DNA of 64,000 nucleotides from Calocera cornea HHB12733 (GCA_001632435.1 KV423924.1:248001-312000); one strand, 5' to 3'; shown: positions 12,253-23,200, counted from the stretch's first letter. Made by a program: numbers and translations. Notes: generated by a model from the letters alone, not told the origin.

Positions 12253-14240
12253 TTATACCCATCGTTTCTGCTTTTTGAGTTGCATAAGGTACCGCGAGTA
12301 TGTTATACCCAGGGCCCCGACAAGAAGAGAAGTCTGCACCGGCGATCAGTAAGCTTTCCCCTATTCGAAACTCGACTTCCTACCCCAGCGAATACAATGC
12401 CCCTCCACCAGGTATATTCGGGACCTGAACCAATGAGGGCACCGATGATTGGGTTGCCAGTCAACGCAGCAATTCCGAAAATAGCGAATGCGAGACCCAT
12501 TCGAATCCTGTTAAGACAGTTAAGGAGGAAGATACCGACTTAGAAGAGCGTGACTGACCCAATCTCTGCCATGGAATCCGCCATCAAAGAAAGCGCTGGC
12601 GCAAAGAGACTGAACACTAGGGGAGCGGGTAAATGACGTGGAGTTCAACTTCTCAAAAGCTTGCATACCCGCTCCGGAGAAGAAGCCATACAGCACGCAG
12701 AATGCGATTAGACTACTCTGGTCCTTGGTGCCGGCAAGCGCAAAGATCAAGACGGTGCTGATGTACAGGCTGGGCATTTGACATGTCATGGGACCGTATT
12801 TGTCTGCGAGGTAGTTCGGTACAACCCTGCCAGATGCGTCAGCGCTCGACAAACGTACACCCAAGTCCATTATTACGCACCGACCAAAAACGCCTGCACC
12901 GTTGGTTATGGCAAGCTGTTGAACTTAAGCTACTGTCTCAGATTGGGGAGTATGATAATCCGAACTCACCGTATAGAAGGAAAAATTCTGACTGATACCG
13001 TGCGTCAACGAGTACAGCTGGATGTAAGTAACTAAACATCCCAGTTCAGTAGATAGCCCAAATTGCTTCGATAAGAAGATCTGACATGGGAAAACTAGTC
13101 AAAAGTTGGTCAACATATTGCAAGGTGTACAATAGCAGTGGTAGAACTTACGCAACCCGAAGCCGCAGCCAAATGCACCAATGATCGCGACCACGTATGG
13201 CTTGTCTCTGAGGAACTTGCCGATGTTGGGTCTAGGTGCAGCCTTATGTGCAGGGTCGTAATGCGATCTCATGATCAAGTTGGCGACGAGGAGGGCTCCC
13301 ATCAGGAAGAACCCGGAAGCGCGGACAGCCCATCGGAATCCATGTGCCTGCAAGACATTGTTCACAAGAACTGCACTCCGTCAGAGTATGGTGGGTGTCG
13401 TGACATCAGCCGACTCACTCGGGATGATCACGCCTCTATTCAATATCAGTCGTACGAAGTGCTAACAAACCGAGAGGCTCACCCGATACCTGTCCCGGTG
13501 AACAAGATGCCGACGGCGAAAGCTCTTCTTTTGGCAAAGTGATGGTTGATCACCGCCATAGAGGGCAGGTATATCAGTCCCATTGCAATTCCTTGTCCAA
13601 GGCCTTGCGACAGGAAAAACTGTGGAGCATGGTCAGCAAAGAGTGACATATATACGCATGTATAGACCTGATAGAACTGCCCGTTCTGAGCCGCACTCAG
13701 AGCAAAGCAACATCCAATATGCATGAGGCTGCCAACAACCAGTTCTGTCCGGAATTTGTGCATGTCGAACAGCAGTCCTGCAGGAATACCCATGGCAAAG
13801 AGCAGGAAGTTTTGTGTGCTGCCGATCCAGGCAATGTCGGACGCGGTGTAGTTGGACAGGTTCTCTGTCACGTATGCGGATTGGAACACACCGAAGCTGT
13901 TCGCATAACTGTGGGATGATGGTGTCAGAGCCTGAGCAACGCACTACTGCAGGACAGCCTCACCCAAAAGTGCACATCATACAGAGCCATGCGCCCGCAA
14001 CTGTTCTTGGTATCAGCAAGGGAGGGTTGGCATCCAGTTGACATCCGCACCTGTAGACCAGGCTATGAGACCACCATCGGCGATGGTGTATACGTCCTGA
14101 ATGGGCTGTTGTGTCACCTGCACCTTAGGCAGTGAAGGTAGGGTCCATTCGACATCGAAATGCTCAAGAGTATTCTTGGTCGACAACTTCCCTCCCAGCT
14201 CCCTCAATTCTACAGGTAGGTGCTCATCGTCCGCGTACAT
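12253..14240 (-). CDS. MCT-like MFS transporter, copy 1
   Basis: A major facilitator of the monocarboxylate-porter-like family, expected to have twelve spans in the plasma membrane; substrate unknown. The start MYADDEHLPVELRELGG opens a soluble tail of about 55 residues. The family entry motif follows as IADGGLIAWSTGA, with Ala where the other copies have Pro-Asp-Gly-Gly. TM-loop signatures include NYTASDIAWIGSTQNFLLF, FFLSQGLGQGIAMGLIYLPS, HHFAKRRAFAVGILFTGTG, GVFGRVVPNYLADKYGP and IRMGLAFAIFGIAALTGNP followed by IIGALIGSGPEYTWWRG. The last exon, after a CAG acceptor near 12335, reads TSLLVGALGITYSRYLMQ and ends LKKQKRWV before TAA. It groups with copy 3 by GNPI-x-GALIGSGP and the QKRWV end. 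At least nine introns are needed. It is apparently intact, but the segment around 12950-13100 is hard to join by eye. Confidence 0.85.
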
Positions 14241-14992
14241 TGTGAGAAAGAGAGTGCGTAGTCAGCGGCCTTGCACGATTGCGAAAATTGTGCATGACAT
14301 GCGGGGCTCCGACCTTTAATACGACGGCCTCGTGCCGGCGGTTTGTATGGCATAGCTATTTGTGATGAAGCAATAGAGATGTGTGCCGGGCGCGGGCATA
14401 CAGAAGAGTTAGATCCATTGACGAACGCGGCACCAAACACGTTCTTCCCACGCCCCCGGGCGAGGGTCCCATGCACCGCCTTTCCGGTAGTGAAAGACAA
14501 CGAATGCATTGAGTAGATTACCGGCAAAGAACCCAAGCAGGTGAACAGATGAGACAAGCAATTACCGAGGCTATCCAGAGTCATCAGAACGATTCAAAGT
14601 GACGCATGGCCCCCCTACACCGTGGTAGCGCCCGTGGCGTCATCGACGCCGAGAACCTTGGAGTGGAGATAGGCGCCCGAATCGTTGCAATGCCGTCTGA
14701 ATCTGTCCTATTCATGGCCTTGCCCTCCAGGCTTCACATGATGTGCTGGAGATGAATCCGATAAATCGAGTCTTTCAAGACATCGCACAGGCAAACACTT
14801 GTATATAAACACTCACACCGCGCGGTGCTGCGGCCCTCACGTAAGTCGGGAGGGATAAGCCGACTGATCTCCGAGGATAGCAGAGACTGACGATAAGTTC
14901 TGAGAAGAGAAGCGAGCTTGTTATGAATTGAGGCTCCATTGTTTTCCGATGTCTGAGTCAAAGCCCCTTTACGGCCAGTGGCCGCCGAGAAC
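14241..14992. other. Intergenic region between MFS copy 1 and MITE
   Basis: About 750 bases. A TATA-like element (ATTAAAGG on the minus strand, near 14313-14320) lies about 75 bases upstream of the MFS copy 1 start. I see no gene. Confidence 0.4.
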
Positions 14993-15422
14993 TAAGAGCC
15001 CGTTTGTTTGGCTTGAAATCCTCTCGACCGCACGATTTCAGGGTCCAGATTGCGGTCGCCGACCGCACTCGACCGCGAGGGCTGTTTGGACGTCGGAGCG
15101 CGGTTGCGGTCGAGCTTGAGATCGAGGCTCGATCTCATTGAAGTCGAGAAAGTGGTCTGACCCAGTTTCTCCTTTTCTCACCCCCCTCGACCGCGATCTC
15201 AGCACCCACAGCTCCCGTTCCCCTCTGTTTTTGGTTCCATTTCTGACACATCACGTTCACGTCAGCATCCTCAGCGGGATTGTGCCGCTGCAGCCAAACA
15301 GTCCCCGGCCCATCGCAATTGCACGATCCCAGTCGTGCAATCGCAAAACGGACGACCGCAACTAGATCGTGCTCCGCGGTCGTGCAACCGCAACCTCTTC
15401 CTGGCATCCAAACGCGCTCTAA
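14993..15422. mobile_element. PIF/Harbinger-like MITE, 424 bp, with TAA target duplications
   Basis: The element runs 14996-15419, flanked on both sides by TAA (14993-14995 and 15420-15422). The left end begins GAGCCCGTTTGTTTGGC. The right end, reverse complemented, begins GAGCGCGTTTGGATGCC; 13 of 17 positions match. Inside, CGACCGC/GCGGTCG motifs recur in both orientations. A subterminal CTGTTTGG occurs about 85-125 bases in from each end, also inverted. No transposase is encoded. Short imperfect terminal inverted repeats, subterminal inverted motifs, a 3-base TWA duplication and small size fit a non-autonomous PIF/Harbinger element; the superfamily is inferred from the TAA duplication. It ends only about 85 bases before the cutC start, so it likely forms part of that promoter or 5' leader. 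Confidence 0.75.
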
Positions 15423-15506
15423 GCCTCAGTCCCTGAGGCGGTGGTCCCTCAGGCTCAGGCTGGGACTGAAGTCCCTTGCTCACAACGCCTCGATTACGTG
15501 CTCGCC

Positions 15507-16663
15507 ATGGCATCCGCCGCCGGCGACAGGCGAGTTCTCATCGAGGTATGCGTCGACTCGCTCGAGTCGGCCATCATGTGCGCGTCTCCTGTGGTAAACT
15601 CATCCAGAGCGGCTGAATGGCCCCAGAGCGCAGGAGAATGGTGCAGATCGGCTGGAAGTGTGCACCAACCTTGCGGTAGGAGGCGGGACAACGCCGAGCA
15701 TCGGGCTCATTAGCTGCATCCTGGAGCAAGTGCAACTGCCTGTCATGGTGCGCTCCTTTCTCAAGGGCCCTGTGGCTTGCTTCGTGTTGACGGTGTTGTG
15801 TGCACAGGTTCTTATCCGCTGCCGAACAGGTGACTTCTTCTACGGCTCCGACGAGCTCGAAGTCATGACTGCCGATATTGGCGCGATCGCCCAGCTCTCG
15901 GAAATGCACAAGGGACACGAGGTCGGGGTGGTCATAGGAGCCTTGTGTCGAGACGGGACAATTGACGAGCCGGCGGTGAAAGCGTGAGCCCATCGTGGAC
16001 AAGCTGCGGGGGATTGTTATCTCATTGTTGCTCTGGGCAGGCTCATGCTAGCGACTGGGCATATGCCCGTGACCTTCCACCGCGCGTTCGACATGGTGCA
16101 AAATCCGGATGAAGGCGAGTCCTCTTCTTCCGCCAGAGTCGGAGCACACGGCTCATCCTGCGAAACAGCGTTGCTGAAGGTGTCCGGTATCGGTGGCATC
16201 AGGCGGATCCTAACCAGGTGAGAGAGCCGTTCCCGATCGACGCCGATGCACCAGGAGGATGTTCATCACCCGCAGCGGTCTATCACCCAGTTGCATCACC
16301 GGTCTGGACTGCATCGCCCGATTGTCTCATTCATCTCCAAATACCATCATCATGCCAGGCTCCGGGATCAGGTCCTCTAACGTGGTTCAACTCTTGAAGA
16401 CCTTGTACCCGATCTGGCGTGCGACCGGCACGGGATTTGAGATCCACCTCTCTGCCGGTGCATTCCTAGATCCTCAGGAGGGACGTTTTAGAAGAGAAGG
16501 GATGGGATTCGGTTTGGGCGTGACGGTGCTGGATGCCGAAGAGAAGGTACAGAGGGAGTGGGGGAGATGGTGCGTACGCCCTGAAGAGCTCAGGGAAGTC
16601 CGGAGATTGGTGGACGCATTTGCCGCGAACGCGAGCGCCGAGGAGGGATGGAGGTTTCGGTAG
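15507..16663 (+). CDS. CutC-family copper homeostasis protein
   Basis: A TIM-barrel CutC protein, associated with copper tolerance in bacteria and with cytoplasmic Cu(I) binding in human CUTC; its biochemical role is unresolved. The start MASAAGDRRVLIEVCVDS gives the conserved first strand. After an intron near 15592-15635 the frame gives NGADRLEVCTNLAVGGGTTP. Then follow LPVM|VLIRCRTGDFFYGSDE, DELEVMTADIGAIAQLSE, VVIGALCRDGTIDEPAV, MPVTFHRAFDMVQNP, IRRILTSGLDCIA, TIIMPGSGIRSSNVVQLL and GFEIHLSAGAFLD. The last exon carries a C-terminal extension (LREVRRLVDAFAANASAEEG). There are about six short introns; the first is small (about 40 bases) and its edges are uncertain. Complete. The MITE immediately upstream may affect its expression. 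Confidence 0.88.
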
Positions 16664-16902
16664 CTTTCATACCCAGCATCCTACATTCATTGTAGCATTA
16701 CCCAGTCCTATAGTTGTATACCATTGTTGACCTGATACTGCATCTGCACTCCAATGATGAGGTCGTATCGCGGAAAGCTCTGACTTCAAGGCGGAGGGCG
16801 AACCCAGACACGCGACCCGGCCTGGATTGAATACCTCCGCCCCGCATTACATCTCTTCCGACGGCAGCTTGACAGCGGCATCCACTCTCTCTTCCGCAAC
16901 TT

Positions 16903-18156
16903 ATGGGTACCATGAACCACCTTCGGACCGTCCAACGGCTACGCCTGACCCTCCGTGTTCACTGCAAGGCGCGAGCACGACCTTTCGCGACGCATCGCGA
17001 TCCGTATCCGACCACCACGCCTCCCCCGCCGACACCATCACCTTCCCTACTCTCGCAGCTGCCGCCTAGGTCAGAGACGAATAATGTCGGCCCGTTCGCC
17101 CTACAGCTGGATCGCAGTCCGAAAACCTCAGAGGACGCAAAGCCGTGGTCACAGCTCAGCGCTGCTCAGAGAGGTGCGCTCTGCTGCCACATCGTCCTAC
17201 CGTTGCTCACCACTCTGATCTAGTAAAACGCACAACCGCAAGAACAACCAACTTCGGTGTAATACTTGCCGGCGCAGGGTTGAGCGCTGTTATCATCTAT
17301 GCGCTCGCTACAGAGCTCTTTGCTCGGAACTCGCCGACAGTGTTATACGGCGAGATCTGCGAGAAGTTGAAGGCCTCTGAGCTCGTACGCACCGTTTATG
17401 CTGTTGCGTGTGATGGAAGCTGACATCGGCCGCTAGATAACGTCCCAACTCCACCCGCCGCTCATCTTCCACAACACACCGCCCTCCTCCCATGTACCAA
17501 GGCATCGCGGCCGCCAAGTGCCAGCCCAGCTCGTGGTCGACTCGGCAGGGCAAGAGCACCTCGTCTTCCGCTTCTGGGTAGAAGGCAAGGGCTCCCGACC
17601 AGTGTCCGCCTCTGCACCGCCCGATGATCCCGAGGAGCCGCTCTGGGACCGAGCGGTCAAGCATGCACGCACCGTCTCGGGCAAGGTTGTCGACCAGTCA
17701 CGGAGAGCATTTGCCTTCTTGGTGGGGGAGCCGCTGCCTGCCAAGCCGACTACGCCGAGGACCGTGCAGCCCACAGCGGAGCCGGTGAGGGAGGAGAAGA
17801 AGTCGAGCGGGTGGGGGATCGCAGGGCTGTTCAGTGGAATAAGGGGTAACTTGGGGGGTAAGACAAAAGAGGTGCAGTCGCAGGAGCTGGACTTCGAGGG
17901 CGAGGTGCATGTGGATATGATCAAGGTGCGTTCCTCCATTGTCCGGGGAATGAGCGTGGTCTGATGCGGGGATAGAATGAGCGTGGAGATTTCGTCTATC
18001 GACACCTGTTTGTTGACATTCCGAGTGAGTGTTACATTCATCAATACTTGTGCCCTGTTGCTGATACAGCTGGCAGGTACACGTTCCCTACGAGCACGGC
18101 GCATATACATCGAGGGTACGCCGCAGGGCCGACAGGAGCAGATCATCTGGCAGTAG
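16903..18156 (+). CDS. TIM21: TIM21, mitochondrial inner-membrane translocase subunit
   Basis: Tim21 links the TOM complex and respiratory chain to the TIM23 presequence translocase. The N-terminus MGTMNHLRTVQRLRLTLRVH is Arg-rich and lacks acids, as expected for a matrix presequence; a second ATG at 16912 is an alternative start. After intron 1 the frame gives RTTNFGVILAGAGLSAVI and IYALATELFARNSPTVLYG, the single membrane span plus the start of the intermembrane-space domain. It continues ITSQLHPPLIFHNTPPSSHV, RHRGRQVPAQLVVDSAGQEH, HLVFRFWVEGKG and GEVHVDMIK. The last two exons give RGDFVYRHLFVDIPSTRS and RARRIYIEGTPQGRQEQIIW with a stop at 18154-18156. The acceptor CTGGCAG|GTACACG was chosen because it alone preserves the VDIPSTRS..RIYIE block. 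A Pro/Lys-rich loop (KPTTPRTVQPTAEPVREEKK) is inserted in the soluble domain. Four introns. Confidence 0.88.
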
Positions 18157-18178
18157 GAGCGCGTATCGCACGAATATC

Positions 18179-18239
18179 GGATATGTCCGTTACCGATCTG
18201 TAGCGGCATCGCGCATGTGTACACAGCTCAGCCAATGCA
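18179..18239 (+). repeat. Dispersed 61-bp repeat, copy A
   Basis: Starts GGATAT and contains GTTACCGA, GCGCAT and TGTACACAGCTC in the same order and spacing as copy B at 25002-25062. Forty-eight of 61 positions agree by eye and most differences are transitions. It lies just after the TIM21 stop. Origin is unknown; a decayed short transposon or conserved noncoding piece is possible. Confidence 0.5.
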
Positions 18240-18505
18240 CGTGAAGTTCAGAAGTTTCAGCATGCCAGCTGTCTCGATACCAATATCGGTGCTCAGAAGG
18301 CACTTGTCATCCAGCGCTTGTGTCTACTCAGACATCCTTCTCGCCAGATATAGCTCCAACCACATGCTGGCAACGAGTCACGCGTTCTTGGGCATGTGTC
18401 CACGGCGCCAACATTCTCGTCTTGGCCTTCCTTCGTGAGCTTCTCGTGCTTTGCTTTCAGCCGTCAGACATCTTGGGCAATCTTACACAGGGGCGATTCC
18501 ATTCA

Positions 18506-18513
18506 TTATAAGA
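18506..18513 (+). promoter_or_regulatory. TATA-like element of first GH17-like gene
   Basis: ATTATAAG lies about 45 bases before the ATG at 18554. This is a plausible TATA box, though close to the start codon. Confidence 0.4.
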
Positions 18514-18553
18514 CCCAGCGATATGCCGCAACGACTCATTCGTACCCGCAACT

Positions 18554-19770
18554 ATGAGATTCTTGTCTACAGCGGTGGTTGTTTCGCTCTTGAGCCCCTG
18601 GATCGCTTATGGATCACCTACTGCTTCCAGCAACGAGGCAGACTCCGCAAGTAATGGGTTCTTTCCTACTCGGCTGGACAAGATCAACAGCATGTACGCG
18701 TGGGAAGGCTTCGTTTACGACATCGAGGCATGCCAGGACCTGCCGAAGCTCGTCGAGGACTTTACACGCATGAGGTTCATGGGCGCTCGGAATGTCATCA
18801 CCTTCGACTACTGTGGAACGGGCGCTGACGCGAACTATTACGACAGTGAGCATCGAATGTGGGATGGCAGAATGGAAGCTGATTTGCCTTAGCTGTTATC
18901 ATGGCTGCGGGCCTGACGGGAATCAACATCATACCGTTGGTATGGACCTTGCCGATTCATCCGATCGGGCAGAACTACACGGCAAACGATACATTCGCGA
19001 TCAAGAGCGTTCCCCGGATATATGCTGTGACCGAGGTATGACTACGAGAGCAACATCGAGGCACGCTAACATTTTTGCAGGCAGTCATAAGAAACCCTGG
19101 CCCGGTCCTTGCCGTCGCACTGGGCGATGAGGTAATTACGTATGGGCCCGTACCACTGGGGCCATGGCTCATGACTTCCTCCAGCCTCTGTATGATAATG
19201 ATGCAGGGTCGCCAGACGCCCTGGCCGCATACATCGTGCAGATGAAAGCATCGTTTCAGGAGAAGGGCCTCGATATACCAGTCTCGATTTCGGATATGGC
19301 GTACGGCTGGCAGATCTCGGGCAACATCACCTCTGTCCAGGACGCTGTCGACTTCTTCATGATCAACAACTTTCCGTACTTCGACGACAACGCTGTCTGG
19401 GGAGGCGACAACAATAGCTGGGCGGGCTTCTTGAGCACCATGCAATATTTCGAGTCCTTGGCGAATGGTCGGCCGCTTCTAGTAACGCAGGTCAGTAACC
19501 CAAGTGCCGTTTACACGCGTGTTGATACCTCCCCAGACTGGTTGGCCCAGCAATACCAACACTTTCGCGCCAAATACCCCCGACGTCATCGCGACAGTGC
19601 CTTCGGAGGAAGCATTCTTCAAGCTGCTCGACAGCCACTGCGAGGACTACTTCAAGCCAGCAAACGTCGGCTGGATGTGGAGGAACTGGGACGATGCGAT
19701 CGACGGCTGGGGCGCGTTGTATAACAACGGAACGGAGAAATGGCCCATCCAAGCGAGGCTGGGGTGTTAA
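18554..19770 (+). CDS. Secreted GH17-like beta-1,3-glucanase family protein, copy 1
   Basis: MRFLSTAVVVSLLSPWIAYG is a clear signal peptide. The mature part follows GH17 (endo-beta-1,3-glucanase/Bgl2-like) topology: LDKINSMYAWEGFVYD, FMGARNVITFDYC, INIIPLVWTLPIH, GPVLAVALGDEPLYDN (acid/base Glu in the usual G-N-E position, here G-D-E), LDIPVSISDMAYGWQISGNI, AVDFFMINNFPYFDD, RPLLVTQTGWPSNTNTF and NVGWMWRNWDDAIDGWGALY. The canonical nucleophile motif is ETGWPS; here it is QTGWPS, with Gln encoded by the last codon before an intron. Four introns. It ends in Cys, probably disulphide-linked to HCEDYF. A role in cell-wall glucan binding or remodelling is inferred; hydrolytic activity is doubtful unless another residue serves as nucleophile. 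It is tandem with copy 2. Confidence 0.85.
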
Positions 19771-20654
19771 GTAGTAGGCCGTGTCAAACCGGGACCGATA
19801 CTACCGAAATGATATGTGAGAAAGTATGGCTGATGTGTTTTTCAATCCAACCTTTGAGCAACAAGTAGAGCAGGCGCTGAAAGAGAGTGGACTTCCATTG
19901 GGAGCAGCTAACGCTGATGTGGAGCCGCACAGTGGCTGCCGCAAAAGGCGCCCGGCGTCGCCGTGTCCGGATTGGTCGACTGCTGACGTCGGAGAAACGG
20001 TTTCGCGTCACCCGTCGTTAGCCCGATTAAGATGTCTGCGGTTGGTACCCGCCGCCGGTCATTCATTTCATCGGTTCTACCTGTCCTCCCGTCTGATGTA
20101 CCATGGCAGAGGCAGCAGTAGCGGAGGCCATCGCCTTTGAGCAGAACGACGAGGACACGGAAGTAAACGCGCGCGAACCTCCGCAAATAGAATGGCTTCT
20201 CTTTGTCTACTGCCTCCGTTTGCTTAGGACGCGTCCCAAACTCGCCTTCCAATGACTTGCGCTGGCTATCGCTTAGAGTTCTTCTTGCCACGCTGCATGC
20301 TTGAAAGTCTTCTAGATGCCAGAGGTCGCGTGGGTTTCGCTTAAGATCTGCGATAGCTCTGATCCGTTTGAGTCAAAAGCGGTGTTCGAAGTGCCAGAAG
20401 AGGTGATGATCGAGCCCTGGACGGGACAAGCATCACGACATTCTCTCTTATCTGGACCTACGCTTCCTGACAAAGTCATGTCTTGCCATATATCGGTTCT
20501 GGAACATCAGATGTGTACCGACTGGTTCGGAGGTCTGACTTACTCGGACCACCATCTTCAAGTCCCGAACCCCATGCCTCGACAGCGAATCCAAGCACTA
20601 TATAGTGGTGAACACCGTTCAATCGTCTGAGCCAGTGTCTTGCTCTGCATTTCC
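19771..20654. other. Intergenic region between the GH17-like copies
   Basis: About 885 bases. Overlapping open frames on both strands lack recognisable content. A TATATAG promoter element precedes copy 2. Nothing else can be supported. Confidence 0.45.
20598..20605 (+). promoter_or_regulatory. TATA-like element of second GH17-like gene
   Basis: CTATATAG lies about 50 bases before the ATG at 20655, in a similar position to the element of copy 1. Confidence 0.4.
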
Positions 20655-21935
20655 ATGTTCTTGGTTATCGCGATCCTTTTCATTGCGGCGGCCATCGCGC
20701 CCACCATCGCGCTGTCTTCTCGCCATGGGGCTGGGCACATGGTGGAGCGAGCTTCGGGGGGGAACCTCACTCGAATGCAGAAGATACAAAGCATGTATGC
20801 ATGGGAAGGGTTTGTGTATGATACACAGGTGAGTACGCTTATGTTCAACGGCGGGGTGATCTGTGGGACTGATATGATTTCAAAGGCATGCCCCGATTTG
20901 CCTCAGATGGTCGGCGATTTCACTCGCATGAAATATATGGGTGCTCGGAATGTCATTACCTTCGAGTTTTGTGAGCTGGGTGCCGATCCCACCTATTATG
21001 ACAGTGTGTCCTCTTCACGTGTGAGGATCGTCTGTTAACTTACCGGGTCTGACGCAGCTATCATACAAGCTGCTGAGTTAGCGGGCATCTATATCATCCC
21101 GTTGGTGTGGACGCTGCCGATCCACTATGCGGGACAGAACTACACGGCCGTGGATACTTTTGCAATCAAGAGCGTGCCTCGCATCTACGCACTAACCGAA
21201 GTCGGTACCACCTTACCAGACTTGATACGATACTGACGGGTCCATGTAGGCGGTGATACGCAACCCTGGTCCGGTGTTGGCAGTTGCACTGGGTGATGAG
21301 GTAGGCACGGCGCGTTCTCTATGTGCTCTTCCATTGATTGTGCTTGTAGCCGTTGTACGACGATGATGCTGGGTCTCCCGAAGCTTTGGCTTCATACATT
21401 CTTGGCATGAAAGCATCCTTCCAAGCCGCTGGATTGGATATTCCTGTCTCCATCTCCGATATGGCAATAGGGTGGCAGCAGTCCGGCAATATCACATCGG
21501 TCCAGAACGCGGTAGACTTCTTCATGATCAATAACCTGGTCTATTACAACAACAATTCAGTTTGGGGTGGAGATCAGGTAACTTGGGCCAATTTCCTGGA
21601 TGTGATGTCCTATTTCGATGAGCTGGCGCAAGGACGGCCGATACTGGTGACTCAGGTATGTTGGTGACTTCGTGAGAGGATTTCTTCTCACCGCATATCA
21701 GACGGGCTGGCCGAGCAATGAAAATACCTGGCCGTCCAACAGCACAGACGTGCAGGCGAATGTTCCGTCTGAAGCAGCATATTGGAATCTGCTCGATTAT
21801 CATTGCGAGGACTACTTCAAGGCGAACAACATCGGGTGGATGTGGAGGAGCTGGAGCGACAACATCGACGGGTGGGGTGCACTTTACGTGAACGGGACGG
21901 CGAAATTCCCCGTTGAGGCCCGGTTGACCTGTTAA
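20655..21935 (+). CDS. Secreted GH17-like beta-1,3-glucanase family protein, copy 2
   Basis: A tandem paralogue of the gene at 18554-19770, with the same exon plan. The signal peptide is MFLVIAILFIAAAIAPTIAL. Matching blocks are KIQSMYAWEGFVYDTQ, YMGARNVITFEFCELGADP, IYIIPLVWTLPIHYAGQNYT, NPGPVLAVALGDEPLYDDDA, LDIPVSISDMAIGWQQSGNI, RPILVTQTGWPSNENTW, DYHCEDYFKANNIGWMWRSW and DNIDGWGALYVNGTAKF, ending RLTC. Again Gln occupies the position of the GH17 catalytic nucleophile (VTQ, then intron, then TGWPS), and the acid/base motif is GDE. Many N-x-S/T sites (NYT, NIT, NNS, NST, NGT) suggest heavy N-glycosylation. Five introns. Conservation of the Gln in both copies argues it is a family trait rather than decay. 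Confidence 0.85.
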
Positions 21936-22430
21936 CGGACAACTAAGTCGTAGGAAACAAACGATCACAATACATAGATATGTATCATGTTCGAAACGGG
22001 TTTATTGTGCTTAGACGACTCTGCGACTAGCTGCCTAGACCAGTACGTAAGGAACAGGCGAGCACTCACTTCAGGAAAGGAGACAATGGGCGCTTTGTGC
22101 GCACAGCTGTTTCGCGCACCATTGCCCACCCTATACAACACCGAAGTTTCCTTGCGCCTTGGTATCAGCGTGGCATATAGGAGGAAGGCGGACGACCGCT
22201 CACTGATACCACCTGATCTATGCAGAGAAATAAGCAAGTGGGAAGGAGTGCCAGGCCGGCGGGAGGCAGGAGCCGTCGCTTGCGGAGGCGTGGGTCGCCG
22301 CCGCACCTGCGTCGCACCACACAAGTCGCAGGTTTCAGTAATGGTGTCACGAGGGACGAGGAAAAAGAGACGTATCTGAAAAGCCCCTGCTCACCCAGCC
22401 CTGACTGGGGAGCAGGGGAAATGCCCCGAA
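21936..22430. other. Intergenic region with a TGGTATCAG inverted pair
   Basis: TTGGTATCAGCG (22159-22170, +) faces CGCTCACTGATACCA (22197-22211), forming an imperfect inverted repeat of about 50 bases. TGGTATCAG also resembles the initiator-tRNA-Met primer-binding site used by many LTR retrotransposons, so a retroelement boundary is possible but unproven. No gene is supported. Confidence 0.35.
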
Positions 22431-23200
22431 GGGACTTGGGTTTCACCCCCGTGCAATTGCACGGGGTCAGGGAGAAAGTGTTCCGCCCGTTGTGAAGCTT
22501 TCCGGGCGGGGGGCTGAGTTCCCGCTCCGGCGGCCACTCCCCGGGCGGTGCAGGAGGGGAGCTTGGAGGTGCCGCCCGATTGTGAGCTGTGGGGCGGGGC
22601 TTCGAGCCCCACTCCCACCGTCGCCTCCCCGGGCGGCTCGGGAGGGACACTCTGGGGGGCTGGCGGCCCTTTAGCCTGTACACAAGTCAGCAATTGTAAG
22701 GAGGGGGAGGAGAGAAGGACGTACTTAACGACTATATCCATGGAATGGGCGCCCCCACGGGCCGCGCAGGGGGCAGGACGGTCGAGCCAGGCCACGGTGC
22801 CAACGAGCAGAGAGGGGGATGTCGCCGAGAAGACCTCCATGCCAACGGGCAACCTGGGGGGAAGTCGGGGAGACACCTCCGCGCCAACTGGCGGGCAAAA
22901 GGTGGAGAAGGTGTGGGGGGGGTCGGGGTTGACGTACAGGGCAGACCAACGGGCAAGCAAAGGGGGCGTCGAACCAAATGACCTCCGCGCCAAACGGCCG
23001 GCAAAAGGTGAGTGTGTGGGGGGGGGAGGGGGTCGGCGGCGGCGGCGGCGTCGAAGTCGCAAGAGACGTCCACGCCAACGGGCAAGCAAGGGGGGCGTCG
23101 AACAGGCGTCCTGACCAACGGGCATTGGAGGAGAGTCAGAAGCAGCGGGAGAGGGGGGAAGGGGGGGAGGGGTTGTACGAGGAAACATCAGCGCAAATAG
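22431..23200. repeat. G-rich low-complexity tract with diverged internal repeats
   Basis: The + strand is packed with G runs (GGGGGG and longer). Units recur: CGGGCAAGCAA followed by GGGGGCGTCGAAC at about 22951 and 23081; TCCGCGCCAA then CGGCAAAAGGTG-type at about 22878 and 22986; CCAACGGGC at several sites. Other units are GCCGCCCGATTGTGAG-type and CTCCCCGGGCGG pairs at about 22540-22640. Long open frames here are compositional and have no recognisable domains. A decayed transposon end or expanded minisatellite is likely. Confidence 0.6.

Larger units (their letters stand above)
18157..18553. other. Intergenic region with one copy of a 61-bp dispersed repeat
   Basis: About 400 bases. Bases 18179-18239 resemble 25002-25062 (48 of 61 positions). 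A TATA-like site is present at 18506-18513. No gene is seen. Confidence 0.5.

Noticed and set aside
20103..20291. Small gene candidate between the GH17-like copies
   Set aside because: Competing frames on both strands, no homology-like blocks and no splice support.
22391..23188. 265-codon Pro-rich minus-strand frame
   Set aside because: Produced by C-runs of the repeat tract; overlapping frames are open for the same reason.
22431..23200. Possible CRISPR-like or regularly spaced repeat
   Set aside because: Units are few, diverged and irregularly spaced in a eukaryotic genome; a minisatellite or transposon remnant fits better.
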